Counted from the stretch's first letter, positions 32,619 to 44,320 are shown. The stretch: 64,000 nt of DNA from Spirometra erinaceieuropaei (GCA_902702965.1 CACRXP010000642.1:203215-267214), one strand, 5' to 3'. The notes: a model not told the origin generated them from the letters alone. Numbers and translations are program-made.

Positions 32619-35163
32619 TTATCCAAGCCGTATGTAAGCTGGATTATATAGTTGCGTTATACGAGATGGCAATGCAAACGCATTTATAAAATATTCGGCA
32701 GCTATCTTTTGTTGCACTTCATTAAACATCGACTCGCCGATAATACAGTTTGTTGTCGCTCTGACTATTTCAAGAAACATATTCACGTTTGTCTCAGAGT
32801 GAAAATATATGTGTGTTGCCTGCATCGTCAGATCATTTGCGTTAGCAAAAAGATACGCGTCCAGATCTTGCAATCGGACAAATCCAAAGCGTTTAGCTAC
32901 TTCGAAGGAGGCTTAACGTATCTGCAAGTAAATGAAGGATAATTTGATGAACACTGTACTGATAAAGTGAGCGTACATAAGCTGCCAATGCTAAGGTGCG
33001 CATTTTTTTCAAACTGTCTACATTGGTGAATGACGAGGTGATGATTCATTACAGGTTTGATCACTTAATGCATATGAACTACGAAATCCTGAAGGCGAAC
33101 ACTAACTTTTCCGCATATGAAATCATTTGGTCGAATAATCTACTGGATGTTATTTGATAATTATGACGCGTTTCGGATTTTGGCGAGGAAGGAGAATGAA
33201 ACATCAGTCCCGGGCCGCGTCAGGGGGAAGGTTGGCACCGGAAAATATAATTATATGCGGGTAGATTTGAGCCATGACAACTGTAGGACCTGTGTGGAGA
33301 TCTCATGTGGGCATAGGACCGGTCCAAATAGTTATGTGGCGCTTTTTGATCTTGCAGAGCCTTCAGTTTCTCCGCTACTCATTTTGCTCTCTCGTGGTAT
33401 GGCGAGTTACTAATCTCAAGGTTTGTATGAAACGGTGTACCTTATTTGTTGATCTTCGTCAAGTCGTATAAGCAAGGTATATGCGTGCCGACGGGTCACA
33501 GGTTCTCAACCCCGTATTCGCTAATGAAACCGTCCGCTTAAAGTGTTTTTATGCACTCAGTCATTTGTGCTTCAATCTGATCTGTACGATCATTCTCCTT
33601 TTCTGTCTATCGGAACCTTGCCGGACCCGACGGAGTTGACTGTATTTTTGTAGTGTAGTCTGCCCTGTCCATCCAAACGCTGCCAGGACACCATATTATT
33701 TTCGTTCCGCTGGAGTTACCTTAATTTCTCCCTTTGACTTTGAAAAAAAGTCCCGATCTTTGTGACCACCGTTCAGACAATTATAAGAGCAGTTAACTGA
33801 CGTAAAATAATGACGTTGTACACTCTCTGCCGACACTGACTGAAGGCGGTGAGCATGATTCATCAGGTTCGCGGAAGGTGTATCTGACTCAATCTGCAAA
33901 ACGGGGTACCCAGCGATAAGGTTTCGATAGACGTTGTGTTGAGATATATATGCGAATAATCGCTTACGTACCGAAGTGGGTCTTCAGGAACCTTCAATTA
34001 TGGTCTGCATTCGTGAATACTCTCATGGAGGGAAGCCACCTCAACTTCTACACGTATATCCCAAATGGACTGCACCTAATTCTCTAAACCCTATCTCATG
34101 TCGTCGACTGGTGGTCACGTCTGGCTGCTAGTTGACACGCGTGACGCCCTGCATCATCCATCATTGTACGGATGCTCTCTTATTCATTTTCGGCATATCT
34201 CCACAAGGTATCACAGGTGACAACCGTACGACTCCGTCGTGTTGCTCTCCAGTAGGGTATATAAATCATTTGTAAAATGATTTAAAGCTAAGTTTATCCA
34301 GTTGCTTTTGTCATAGGCGGTGTACAATGAAGGCGATCTTACTGTCACATCCTTAGTTTAGCTTGAAACTTTGACCTTAAATAAGGAATTTATGTTTGTC
34401 ACCCTAAACTGCACAGAAACAATAACTCGCCTTACGGACGTCGGTATGGGTTTCGATTTCAAAAAGGCTGATTTATTTTCAGTAATAAGCATTGCACATA
34501 TATATTGACAAAGTGAAAAATTCACCGCCCGTAATATGATAATTTGAACGACTGCAAATCGAGCCTTACAACGGAAACTTTGGCCGTTTTTGAACGCCGT
34601 TAAAGAAAAACAGTCTGTAACGGAGTTGATTTCAATATATTTGAGTCGAAATTCACATATTTTACTACCACCATGAAGAGTTGTTTCTTGCCAAGTCAAA
34701 AGCCCTTCTACCTTCTCCTCCATGGTTGTACGGTTGTCAAAGTGAGGACATATGCGTTCTCTATGAAAAGCTGAATATAATATTTTAGGAAAATCTGTGG
34801 TCGCCTTCGAATTTAAACTGTATTTTTTACACTAAAAATAATACTCATAATATAAGAAGACGAAGTAGACACTACGCAAGTTTCTAATGACTATTGGAAC
34901 CTGAACGCGTTCAATTACCTAGGTTTCTCACTCGATAATACATAATGCCTACGCAAACTGCAAGTAAAACGAACTTGTTCTTTGTTACTGGTGAAGGATT
35001 CAAGGCGAAGGACATTTGGCTTGCTGTCCCCTATTCTACGCAAACCATCTTTCATCGGATCAGCTCTTATGCAATAAATGCTTGTGGCATGCCATGGGGG
35101 ATTCTCACATCTACAAGCAAGTGCACTTGGAATAAATAATGCCAGCACACCAAAGTGCGTCAT
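32619..35163 (-). pseudogene. Secreted-protein family, copy 3 (three exons)
   Basis: Exon 1 (35163 to 34932): MTHFGVLALFIPSALA signal peptide, C-R-C mature start, YCIRADPMKDGLRR.., RFTCSLRRHYVLS, donor A/GTGAGA in phase 1. This is the only copy in which exon 1 is open from ATG to donor. Exon 2 (34770 to 34526, 245 nt: 9-nt in-frame deletion; acceptor ATTCAG, donor G/GTGAAT): ICPHFDNRTT..VEGLLTWQETT..SVTDC..GQSFRCKARF. Exon 3 (32921 to 32619, 303 nt, acceptor CTTGCAG): its third codon is TAA where copy 2 has TTA, so the product would end at the junction. The downstream frame (LQDLDAYLFANANDL..YNPAYIRLG) is otherwise open. One substitution from an intact gene; recently inactivated or a base error. 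Confidence 0.7.
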
Positions 35164-35432
35164 TTTGTATTTCGATTGTCCTGCTCGGGCATTTATGTGA
35201 AATCATAATCGCAGAACTCCACGAAATCGATTAGGCCTGCCAATAGCCTCAAATATACTAACCATAAGTGCGTTTTATATCATGAGTGGTTACTGAGACG
35301 GCTACGCCTAGTAAAAGACCTGCTTTAACTAGTTTTAATTGTCGGGCTGTGTATCCTTTATGTCATACGTGGTGTGGCGGTCAAGGATATAAGTCCAACT
35401 TAACCATACACAATAATTTCGTTTCGAATAAT

Positions 35433-35856
35433 GTCAGAAGTCAGGGAGCTGTGACGACTAGTTTATTCTGCACACAGGGCAGGTTGCCGTAAGTTGGCTG
35501 TTTGCTTGTGACAGAGATAAGTGTCGCTTCACGGAGAGCGTCCCTTGCGGTGTGATGTTTTCGCGGGAGTGCGTGTCTTTGTCAGTAGGAGGGGCTGAAT
35601 GACTGAGTGTTGGTCGTGTGATTGGACAGATTAGGGGAGGAATAGGGGGTGCATACTCACAAGGCCTCACGGGTATGAAGCCAAAGCGTTCGACGCGCGT
35701 GAGTAGATGGAAGTTTGTGAGGGCAGCCGGGAGTCACTGCAGGTGGACCGGAGGTGTCCCGGTTCTAGCCGGCAGGGCGGCAGTGTGTCGACGGTTGTCG
35801 CGGTCATCGATCAACAAAACGGAGCCGAAGAAAGGGGGACTGGATCGGCTGCTACA
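35433..35856 (-). repeat. LTR of a Ty3/Gypsy element
   Basis: On the minus strand it starts TGTAGCAGCC and ends CTTCTGACA (TG...CA), with AATAAA about 24 nt before the end. It follows directly the coding remnants of the Gypsy element, as a 3' LTR should. GC content is higher than the surroundings. No second LTR is in place, so target duplications cannot be checked. Confidence 0.6.
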
Positions 35857-36470
35857 ACTTTTTTCCAGGCACTAAACGAATTGAAGGCGTCGACATGCTA
35901 GACAGTCACAAAGTTGTCGGGACTTTGGACGTGACGACCAGAACGTATGCGGCGAACCGGAGGCGGGCTGTCGCCAGTATGTTGAGGAGGCATCACTATC
36001 TTCGGCGGGGTATAGTGTTGGGCGTAGACGAAGTCGAGACCTCACAGAATCTGATCAATGAGCAGTCAAAAGTTTTGAGTGGCATTCCTCAGACCAAAGG
36101 GCATACGGTGAATTCGAATAATCCGATATGAGTGGTCACTGGGGTTTTCCGCAGATCACTGGCCTCGATTGGGATTTGGTGGTAAGCACGAACAAGGTCA
36201 ATCTTGGAGAATATCCGTTACCATGCAGCGAAATAGTGGAATCTTGGATGTTCGGGACGGGATACTGGTCGGCGAAATTCACTGAGTTCAACGTCTGATA
36301 GTCACCACAATAACGCCAATCGCCGCTCTTCTTCGGGAAAAAGTTGACGGGTGATGCCCAAAAGCTGTCGGACTGTCGGATGATACCGAGTTCGAGCATG
36401 TGATCGAACTCTGCCTCAGCAATCTTCAAACGATCAGGAGCAAGACGGCCTCAGGGGTGATTGGAAGGGA
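35857..36470 (-). pseudogene. Ty3/Gypsy pol remnant with internal deletion
   Basis: Minus frame 36465 onward: RLKIAEAEFDHMLELGIIR, SFWASPVNFFPKKSGDWRYC, GDYQTLNSV and YPVPNIQDST, the N-terminal half of a Gypsy reverse transcriptase. After a frameshift near 36220 it continues [20 protein letters not shown] (motif A with its Asp) and [12 protein letters not shown] (motif B region) with two stops. The YxDD block, RNase H and most of the integrase are missing: the sequence jumps to PPPVRRIRSGRHVQSPDNF, which resembles the basic tail at the C-terminus of Gypsy polyproteins, and then the LTR. Clearly non-functional. Confidence 0.8.
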
Positions 36471-36918
36471 CAGTCAGAGATAAGCATAACAGTAAGTGAG
36501 TTCACGCAGGGGTTCGCATCGGATTGACAACGGGCATGGAGGTTGGTGGTGCTGTCGACAAGTCGCCGATTCCTCAAATCAACTAGTAGCCTGAAGTTCC
36601 GCTAACAGCTGCACTTGCATTTTTCAGCATCCTAGAAAAATAATACAGGCTTGCCAATATCATGCAAATAACCACACTTTCTCTAGCGATTAATCACAAT
36701 AAATCTACAGAAAACGTGATTGCTTATGAAATGTTCACCAAAATTTTGAAATGCGTTTTCTGACCTACTAGGGTCTATTCTGAGCGCAGCAAACAGTCCC
36801 AATGTGGTATGCATGTCATGTTAAAATTTGTGAGGCTATTGGTTGGTTAAATCGATTTTTCAGAATTATGCGATTATGATTCCACATAAATGCGCAAGCA
36901 GGACAATCAAAATGCAAA

Positions 36919-38630
36919 ATGACACAATTGTTTGTGTTGGCACTATTTATTTCAAGCGCACTTGCTTGTATATGTGAGAATCTGCCATTGCATTCTAAAA
37001 GCATTTACTGCATGATCAGCTGATCAAACGGAAGATGGTTTGAATAGAATAGTTGAAAGCGAGATAAATTTCACTCACACTGATTTTTTCACCAGAACAA
37101 AAGGACAAGTTTGTTTTACTTGCACATCGCGTAGGCGTTATCTGTTTGTGTAAAAGAAACTTAGAGGACAAAAACGCGTTCAGATTCTAAGATGCATTAT
37201 AAACTTTCTTAGTGCTTTTTCTGTCTTTTTATATTATAAGTCTTAATTAAAGTGCACTAATAATTATTTATAGTCTAAAACATCTCCAGATTCTGCTAAT
37301 ATATTATTTTTAGTTTTGGATGGAGAACCTACATGTCCTTACTTTGACAATCATACAACCATGGAGGAGAGGGTCGAAGGTCTTTTAACTTGGAAAGCAA
37401 CAACTCTTTATCATCTTCAGAATGGTAGAAAAAGATGTGAATTTCGACTGAAAATAATCGAAATCAACTCAGTTACAAATTGCGTTTTTATAATGGCGTT
37501 AGAAAACGGCCAAAGTTTCCGATGTAACGCACGATTTTCAGGCTTCGAAATTATCAAATTACGGGCGGTGAGTGTGCCTTTTCACCGGTTTATATGCGAA
37601 TTGCTTAGCAGTTAAGTAGGTTAGCGTTTTTGAAATCAAAACATTTACCGATGCCGATTAAGCAAGTTATTTACTCCGTGGATTTTTGCGTTACAAATAT
37701 TTATTCCTGATATAAGCTTAATGTTTCAAGTCAAACTTATGACGTTGTAGTAAGAATGCTTTCATTGTACACCGCCAATAGCATGCAAGCTATGCAAACC
37801 GGTCCTATGCTCACAGGAGATCTTTATGCGGGTGTCACACTTGTCATGGCTCGAGGTCACCCGCATATAATAATCTTTCCCCGTGCCCACCTTCCCTTCA
37901 CTCAACCTGGGACTTTGGTTTTTCACTCCCCTCCTCCCTAAAACCCGAACAACAGCATAATTATCTACCTGCCTGTATCTTTTGATTTATTATTTTTATA
38001 GCTATCCAAAAGCCCAGACCTAAAATGAATTTTAACTCGTTAAAAGGATAATTGAATCTACGTACCACAGTATTCAGCCTTATACATTGAATTTGAACGT
38101 TTCATGTGTTCCAGTAGATTGAAAGATCAAACAATACCAAATGCGGAACACTCAGGAGTTCTCTTTCAGGATATAGTAGCTCACATACATTGAATGATGG
38201 CTGTACACTAGCCCTGACATTTCTGTTCTAGCGTCAAATTTATCGAGCCTCTTTAGTGCCACTGTGGTCTGACTGGAATGATGTTTACCTTAGGATTGGC
38301 AGCGTATGTACCTATACTATGTTCATAAAGTATTAACCAAACTACTTTTCACTTACTCACAGATACGATTGGCGTTCTATCGTATTCGAAGCTGTTGTTT
38401 ACGTAAAAGCGGATGACCTAGGAATGCAGGCAACACACATATACTTTCATGCTGAGACAAACGTCAGCAAGCTCCTTGACATAGTCAAAGCGACAAGAGG
38501 CTGTATTGACGGTGAGCTAATGTTGAATGAAGAGCATCAAAAGATAGCTGCTGAAAATTTTATCAATACGTTTGCATTGCCATCTTGTGAAGCGCTGCGA
38601 TATAATCCAGCATACATAAGGCTTATGTAA
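36919..38630 (+). pseudogene. Secreted-protein family, copy 4 (three exons, broken)
   Basis: Exon 1 (36919 to ~37147): MTQLFVLALFISSALA, C-I-C, then TGA at codon 35 with the same one-base shift as copy 2; the +1 frame stays open (DGLNRIVESEIN..CFTCTSRRRYLF). Exon 2 (37314-37567, exactly 254 nt; acceptor TTTTTAG, donor GGTGAG): TCPYFDNHTTMEERVEGLL..SVTNC..GQSFRCNARFS. Exon 3 starts at 38363 after CTCACAG but is 268 nt, a 35-nt deletion relative to copy 2 that breaks the frame; the C-terminal part (ATHIYFHAETNVSKLLDIV.. to TAA) survives. The second intron is only 0.8 kb because the retroelement block of copy 2 is absent. Confidence 0.7.
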
Positions 38631-38859
38631 TTTCCTGCATCAAATAATGCTTGGAGCAACCCGGATATGGCTTTACTGTCCCGTTAACACTGAAACTTGT
38701 CTTCTTCTTTTGCAAATTCCCAGGGACAACACCGGATTTTTATCATAAAGCGATATTGTTATGTAGGTTTTTGGCAAAAAATATAAATAAATGGCACATT
38801 GGTTATGTTTGACTTCTAGTACGAGGCTATACTTCAAATGCTTACAGAATTACAATATG

Positions 38860-40990
38860 TTACCTACCTCGTAAAATCTGTCCAAATTTACGTATGTGTG
38901 TCATTATCTTGCAAATCGACATCAACGTATGGATCTAATACCTATGGTGACTAAGTGTACACTTAAAAGAATTAAAAATATAAAAGAAATAATAAAGCCA
39001 GTGCTGTTTAGTCTCGAGATGTAGATTTTTGGAAATGATGAATATCGCGAAAACGTCAAAAATTGTTGTTAATTAGTGAACTTTATTTGTAGACGTAAAG
39101 ACTGTCGCTTCACGCAAAAATCGAAGCAAATACGAAAGTGCAAAGTAATGACGTTTAAAGCTAGTGTTTACATGAAGGTTGCATCTAATTATTCTCCGAG
39201 AATTACTGTCGTTTCGTATATGTCGATTCGGTAACAGGTTACATACCCAAAAAAATGCAAAGCCGGCTTCCGAGGCTTCGTGGCATTTGTGACTATTTTC
39301 AGTTGAGGAAGATGTGGCTTAACAGGAGAAACATAATTTTGCTTGATTTTACTGATGGGAACGTCGACGGAACAAAAAGTTCGATAAGGCCACTCAATAC
39401 CAGACCAATCGATGATGTCACATCTAAATGGAACTCTCAGGCGTGACCGTAAACAAACCACTTTGTGTTTCTGAGACAGCGAGATATGAATTTGGTCTTC
39501 TTTGAAATCATAAATTCAAAATTTACAGAAAAATGGCTCCATTTACAATGAGCGGTAAATAAATTAATAGATTATTCTCGAGTCAAAAAGGTTAACACAA
39601 AAGGGACGATTATTATAAGGACAGTTTAAGTTTTAGCTTCTGTATTTCTATCTCTTCGCACGTATGATAGCGCGCCAGGAATGGCAATACATAAGATCAA
39701 AAAGCCAATGTGCGACAAGGCATAAGTCGGAAGCTGCGGCGCATCGGGCGGGAAGACTTCGCAGAAATAAGATCAGAATGCGAGGGATGGGCAACGTCAT
39801 CCATAATCCGACCAGCAAATTGATTGACCATATTGAAATGTCATTGTGGGTAAGTGTCGCCTAAAAAAATAAACAACAGTACCGGTAGAATTGGGCATTC
39901 GGAGGACTCATTTGAAAATTAGATGAACGTTTTTGTTTGATTTATTTGTCCCTTTTGTTCGTTTTGGATTGCGTTGAGTTTCAGTCAAGGCTTGTAATAT
40001 TGCTAAATACTTCATGCTTTTCAGTGTTGTCACCCGATCGTTCACAGACAGATTGCATTTAATCTGTCTGCCAAAAGCCTTTAACTAAGGTATTTCTTGA
40101 AGGCATTCACAAACAAAATAAGTGCGTAGGTTTTATTTGTCATGTAGAGGGTGGTTTGGTTACATTGGAAGACTCATTTAAAAATAGAGTTACATTTTTT
40201 AATAAAATGGCCGCTCAAAAAGGAGGACAACAACAAATGTGCCTTCAGTCAATCAGAGGACTGCATTCTTTTAAGACGTCTCTGCACACTTTGAATTTCT
40301 GCCTGGCGAGGCCGAAAACAATTTGACAATTTTGGTCTCTGAAACGTAGTGAAAACAAAATCTTGTTTTAGTAGACTATTTATATATTAAAACGTAGTGG
40401 GTGAAACCAGTTTTCTGGCATTTAAAAATAGATATAAATCTGGCTAGTAAAGAAGAATTTGGACTTCAAGACGCAATACCTAGGCCACATAAATATTTCA
40501 AGCACTCTATAATTTTGTAAGGCAAACCTGCAGACGAGTTTGTTATTTGTAAATTTAAGAGACGTGATGACACGTAAATAAGCAATTTTTTTTCTGCCGC
40601 TGTCGTGTACTTAGGAAATAACGTCTACCAGTCGTACTTAAAACATAATGTGTGCTACTGTCAAACCACTCACATATTACATTTAATTTTGCATTCGTAA
40701 TTCCACTTAATGTGTTTAATTATTGTTCGCAAAATTTGCAAACGCAAAGAAATTAGAGTAGTCAGACAATCATTTAAGAGGTGGGACGATTGTAGATAAT
40801 GCATCAGACTGTCTATAACAGACGACACAACATTATACGTTAAAGCGCCAAACCGAAATAATTGTGTTTAACTAAAACTCACTTAAATAATTACAGTAGG
40901 TATTCTTTGTGCGCCCGAGATGCTTGGGGTACTTCACCCAATCCTTACATATGTCCCTGAAGAAGTAGGTCATAGAAAAAGACTAAAACG
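38860..40990 (+). repeat. Downstream duplication block, mate at 19.56-23.23 kb
   Basis: See the mate entry. It ends at about 40990 where a tRNA-headed repeat is inserted; the mate is instead interrupted by a PLE 3' fragment near 23226. Both duplicates therefore show different repeats at nearly the same point. Confidence 0.6.
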
Positions 40991-41007
40991 CTTTATAAAT
41001 ATATATA

Positions 41008-41325
41008 ATGGTAAGGGGGCTGCCGATCGTTCTTACGGGACTCACCCGTTCCGTTGTGCCTTAATGGCTCTCTCTCGAACACAACCAACAGCCGCAGAGC
41101 GGCGCATGATATAGGAGGTATGTCATTACCGACAAAGAAAAGGGAGAATGAAATGGCCATTTCTGGCTTATTTGCCGTTGTCAGCCAGTCGTATTTAACC
41201 CCGAAGTGTGGAAAACACGAGGTTCGAACTTACGACCTGCTAGTTAAAAAGCACGCTTCTAACCACCGTTGCCCTGTAGGTTTAGATCGGGAATGTGCAA
41301 TGGTAAGGGGCGCTCACCGATCCAT
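41008..41325 (-). mobile_element. tRNA-headed hammerhead repeat, near full unit
   Basis: Minus order: leader CGATCTAAACCTACAGGGCA, tRNA-like head with GAAGCGTGCTTTTTAACTAG and GTTCGAACC, hammerhead region, TTGTCGGTAATGACATACC, ATCATGCGCCGCTCTGCGGC, 3' part ending GATCGGCAGCC. The hammerhead core is CTGACAA instead of CTGACGA and stem I is lost, so this copy is inactive. The start of a further unit (GGGGCGCTCACCGATC) abuts its 5' end. Confidence 0.75.
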
Positions 41326-41360
41326 ATCCATATCGTAAAACATTACACCGTACTCCCGAC

Positions 41361-41781
41361 ATAGATACTTGCTATAGGCCCAGACACGTGTTTCGTCGAT
41401 ATTCTGCCGCCGCGTGACACAGCTGCGAGGAGTTCGGTTCTTTAATGTGACCCCCAGCGTTCTCCATGCGATTTCTGGTATATGAACTCCAAAGAATAAT
41501 CAAGTGAATAAATTCAGAAATTACTCAGTGCAGTACATAAAGTTAAATATTTAGGGTAATGACTTTTTTAGGGTCGGAGCGCAAATGTCAATTAACATTT
41601 AAGTCGAAGACCATCAGCTACAGCGGAATTACCACGTAATGCTCATTCTTTGAAGTTCATATAGCAAAAAACCCATAGAGGACGCTGGAGGTCCCACTAA
41701 GGTATCGAACCGCTAGCAGCTGTTTCACGCAGCTGCAGAATATAGGCGAAACACGTGTCTGGGCGTTAAGCAAGTATCTAT
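41361..41781. repeat. Foldback repeat, ~140-bp inverted arms
   Basis: Left arm 41361-41499 and right arm about 41640-41781 are reverse complements with scattered mismatches: ATAGATACTTGC, CCCAGACACGTGTTTCG, ATATTCTGC and ATATGAACT(C/T)CAAAGAAT match in order. The ~140-bp spacer has no open frame. It may be a foldback/MITE-like element or two head-to-head copies of a short repeat. Confidence 0.75.
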
Positions 41782-41990
41782 ATAGAGACTACGGTATAAT
41801 AATTCACCATATGATCTCATACTACTCGCGGTAATACTTATTTGTAGAATGTGCATTACGTTGTAATTCTACAGTAGTTGATTGGTTTCGCTTCGAATTT
41901 TCATTGAAATTTATGTCCTAACCCTGATAAGTGCTGTTCCGGATATTTCACTCCAAGATCTGCACTGGGTAATTTTTGAAATCATTCATT

Positions 41991-41992
<2 letters not shown>

Positions 41993-42022
<30 letters not shown>
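41993..42022. repeat. (TA)n microsatellite
   Basis: About 15 TA units next to the 3' end of the minus-strand PLE fragment. Similar TA runs border repeats at 55640, 56010, 57077 and 58896. Confidence 0.95.
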
Positions 42023-42025
<3 letters not shown>

Positions 42026-42029
42026 GTTC

Positions 42030-42604
42030 ATCATCCCCAAAAGAAGACGAAGAAGAAAAAGAGGCGATGCCATGGACCACACTGTATTGGTGCTGACGTT
42101 TCGGAAACATCCTCGTTTCCATCATCAGAGTAGTGGTAGGGTGTTTGTTCCTGCTAGCTCAGAGTTGTTCTGTCTCGCAGCCTGTCTCATGTTATAGGCA
42201 TGCCTGCTACACGAACTCTGACCTGCCTGCTGGCGGGGGATTGGCTTAGGCGCTGGTGTGACCTCTGCCCCCTGCCCGGCCGCCGTTGTCGCTGCTAGGT
42301 CCGTGTGCCCTTGGGCCCTCCCTCCATAATTTGACGGGCTGATCAGCTGCCGTTGCATGTGGGAATCGGGGTCGGCTGTTTGGGCGCGTCGGTGGGTCGA
42401 TATCTCGCGTCGGTCGTCTGACACCCGGCTGGCTCTCTCCTCCTGCTGGGAAGGTGACAACTGTTGAGAGAGCCGCGATTTGCTCGCCAGCGCTGTCGGC
42501 CCCGTCCGAACTGACGCTGTTGTAGCAGATTTCTGTTTTCCTCAGTGATTGGAGCTTCACGAATGACAGATTCCGCAGCTGCAATGAAGTCAACAGGTTG
42601 GGCA
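42030..42604 (-). pseudogene. PLE fragment, inverted partner of the main PLE
   Basis: The minus strand from 42600 encodes PVDFIAAAESVIREAPITEE, the conserved N-terminal region of PLE proteins before the reverse transcriptase, then degenerate frames containing LSPSQQEERASRVSDDRREI where the family reads NLSxxE..ALxxLxxDxxI. At the left it has CCTATAACATG, a hammerhead core with a perfect stem II, and a tail rich in TCTTCTTC at 42040-42060. So a 3' terminus and an N-terminal segment lie in one short piece and the RT between is deleted. It meets the plus-strand PLE at about 42605, head to head. Confidence 0.7.
42091..42131 (-). ncRNA. Hammerhead-ribozyme-like motif, PLE 3' end
   Basis: Minus strand: CTGATGA, T, stem II GGAAAC/GTTTCC (6 perfect pairs, loop GAGGAT), GAAACGTC. 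Core and U-C at the cleavage position match the hammerhead consensus; stem I is short (CT/AG). Confidence 0.7.
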
Positions 42605-44320
42605 TCCGTCGTATTGATAGAACTGCCTACATTCCTTGTGAAGGGGATATGACGAAGACTCTAATGAGCAAAATTAACAAGGACCTGGCAACTCTTCGGA
42701 AGTCAAAAGCGATAACACAGCTTGACTGGCAGAGGATGAAACCAAAGGATTCCGCAATCGCGAGATTCTATGGTCTACCCAAGGTCCACAAACCAGGAAC
42801 CCCCCTACGACCGATCGTTTCTCTAAGAGGCACACCAACGTTTGGCCTGGCTAAGTGGCTGTTCCAGCGTCTGAAATTCCTAACCTAGGGTTCTGAAACT
42901 ACCATCCACTCAGCAGAGCGATTCCTTGAAAAACTGCAAGGTATTCAACTCACAGATGACGAAGTGATGGTATCTTTCGACGTGATATCACTCTTCACTT
43001 CCATCCCACAACATCTCGCGGTTGAAACTGTGCAAACCTTGTTAGAGCAACGTTATACCGAGACGGACAACAAACTTCAGATAAAAAACCTTGTCGATAT
43101 CCTGAAACACTGCTTGAAGACCTTCTTCACCTTCAATGGAGCCACGTACGAACAAGTTAAAGGCACACCGATGGGGTCGCCGTCATCCAGCTTGATTGAT
43201 GAGGCAGTGTTACAGCGACTGGAGGCACGGGCTTTTGACCACTACCGACCACGATTGTGGGTACGGTATGTTGACGACACATTTGTCATCATCAATCGGG
43301 ACAGGATTGGGGAATTCACGCAACATCTGAACTCGATCTACCCAGATATCCAGTTCACGATGGAGGAGGAAAAAGATTGCCAGTTGCCGTTCCTCGACGT
43401 ACTAGTCCAGAGAAAAGGCGATGGGGGACTAAAAACAACAGTTAACCGAAAGGCGACAAATACCTCTCGTATTCTGAGTTTTCTCAGTAACCACCCCCTT
43501 TCGCACAAACGCAGCTGCGTAAGAACACTCTACCGGCGGGTAGAAACCCATTGCACAGAACCAGCCGACAAGAAGGCCGAGGCTCAGTTCCTGAGGAAAC
43601 TCTTCACCATGAACGGCTACCCTGGGAATTTCGTCGAAATGTGCAGGCGAGAAAATCGGGGAAGAAAATCGAAGGGGCAGCCGAAACCGAAGTGCTGGCG
43701 CGCAGTGCTGTACGTAGCTGGTTTGTCAGAAGAATTCGCCAGACTGGTGAGCGAATTTGGGATGGGCGTCGCGCACAGACCTGAAGCCACAATCCGCCGG
43801 CAACTCATGCACCCCAAGGATCCGATCCCCATAAATCAGAAATAGGGGGTCATTTACCGCATAGACTGCAATTGCGTTCAGGCCAGTTATGTTGGTGAGA
43901 CCGGAAAACAGGTCCGCACGAGATTGCATGAGCATGAATTGGTCGTGAGACGGAAGGATAAACTCTCTTTGGTAGCCGCCCACGCCTCCTCGCCAGGACA
44001 CGCCTTTGACTTTGGGAGCGTGAGTATACTAGGACAGTCAGACAACCGAGTTGCGCGCCTGCTGCAGGAAGCGTGGCACTCAACTGAGGACGCGATTAAT
44101 CGACATATCGATCTGCCAATCGCCTATCAAGCACTGCGTGATCAAATCAACAGCGCAGCTAGAGTTTACCCCCTGCAGAGGTGAGCTAAATACACGACGA
44201 GCTGTACAGTTTTTTTTCATTCCTTGACGATGGGCTCGCGTGAGAGTTCGAAACGTCGGATAAATAAACCATTGGTCCCAGCGATCGCCTTCCCGTCTTC
44301 TTCTATGCAATTACCTGGGC
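42605..44320 (+). pseudogene. Penelope-like element: reverse transcriptase and GIY-YIG endonuclease
   Basis: Best PLE of the window. One reading frame runs from about 42610 to a TGA/TAG-free end at 44184 except for TAG at 42886 and TAG at 43843. Order: RT fingers (FYGLPKVHKPGTPLRPIVS), motif A (VSFDVISLFTSIP), motif B (KGTPMGSPSSSLIDEAV), YVDD at 43267-43278, the linker SHKRSCVRTLYRRVETHC and MNGYPGNF, then GIY-YIG (GVIYRIDCNC, ASYVGETGKQ, RTRLHEHELV) and the ending EAWHSTEDAINRHIDLP. The N-terminal part of the protein is missing; it occurs inverted on the other strand. The 3' UTR carries a hammerhead-like core, AATAAA and GTCTTCTTCT. Product in life: target-primed reverse transcription of its own RNA. 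This copy is unlikely to make a full protein. Confidence 0.9.
44221..44260 (+). ncRNA. Hammerhead-ribozyme-like motif, PLE 3' end
   Basis: TCC, TTGACGA, T, stem II GGGCTC/GAGTTC (6 pairs with two wobbles), GAAACGTC, GGA. The invariant first C of CTGANGA is T here, which should abolish cleavage. AATAAA overlaps the following bases. Confidence 0.6.

Noticed and set aside
36136..36429. Host aspartyl/other gene on the minus strand
   Set aside because: The peptide is the N-terminal half of a Ty3/Gypsy reverse transcriptase followed by frameshifts, stops and an LTR.
42125..42605. Long minus-strand frames rich in Arg, Pro and Gly (111 and 119 codons)
   Set aside because: They overlap a frameshifted PLE N-terminal segment on the same strand; the GC-rich sequence gives long chance frames. 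Only the PLE-like part (IAAAESVIREAP) is supported.
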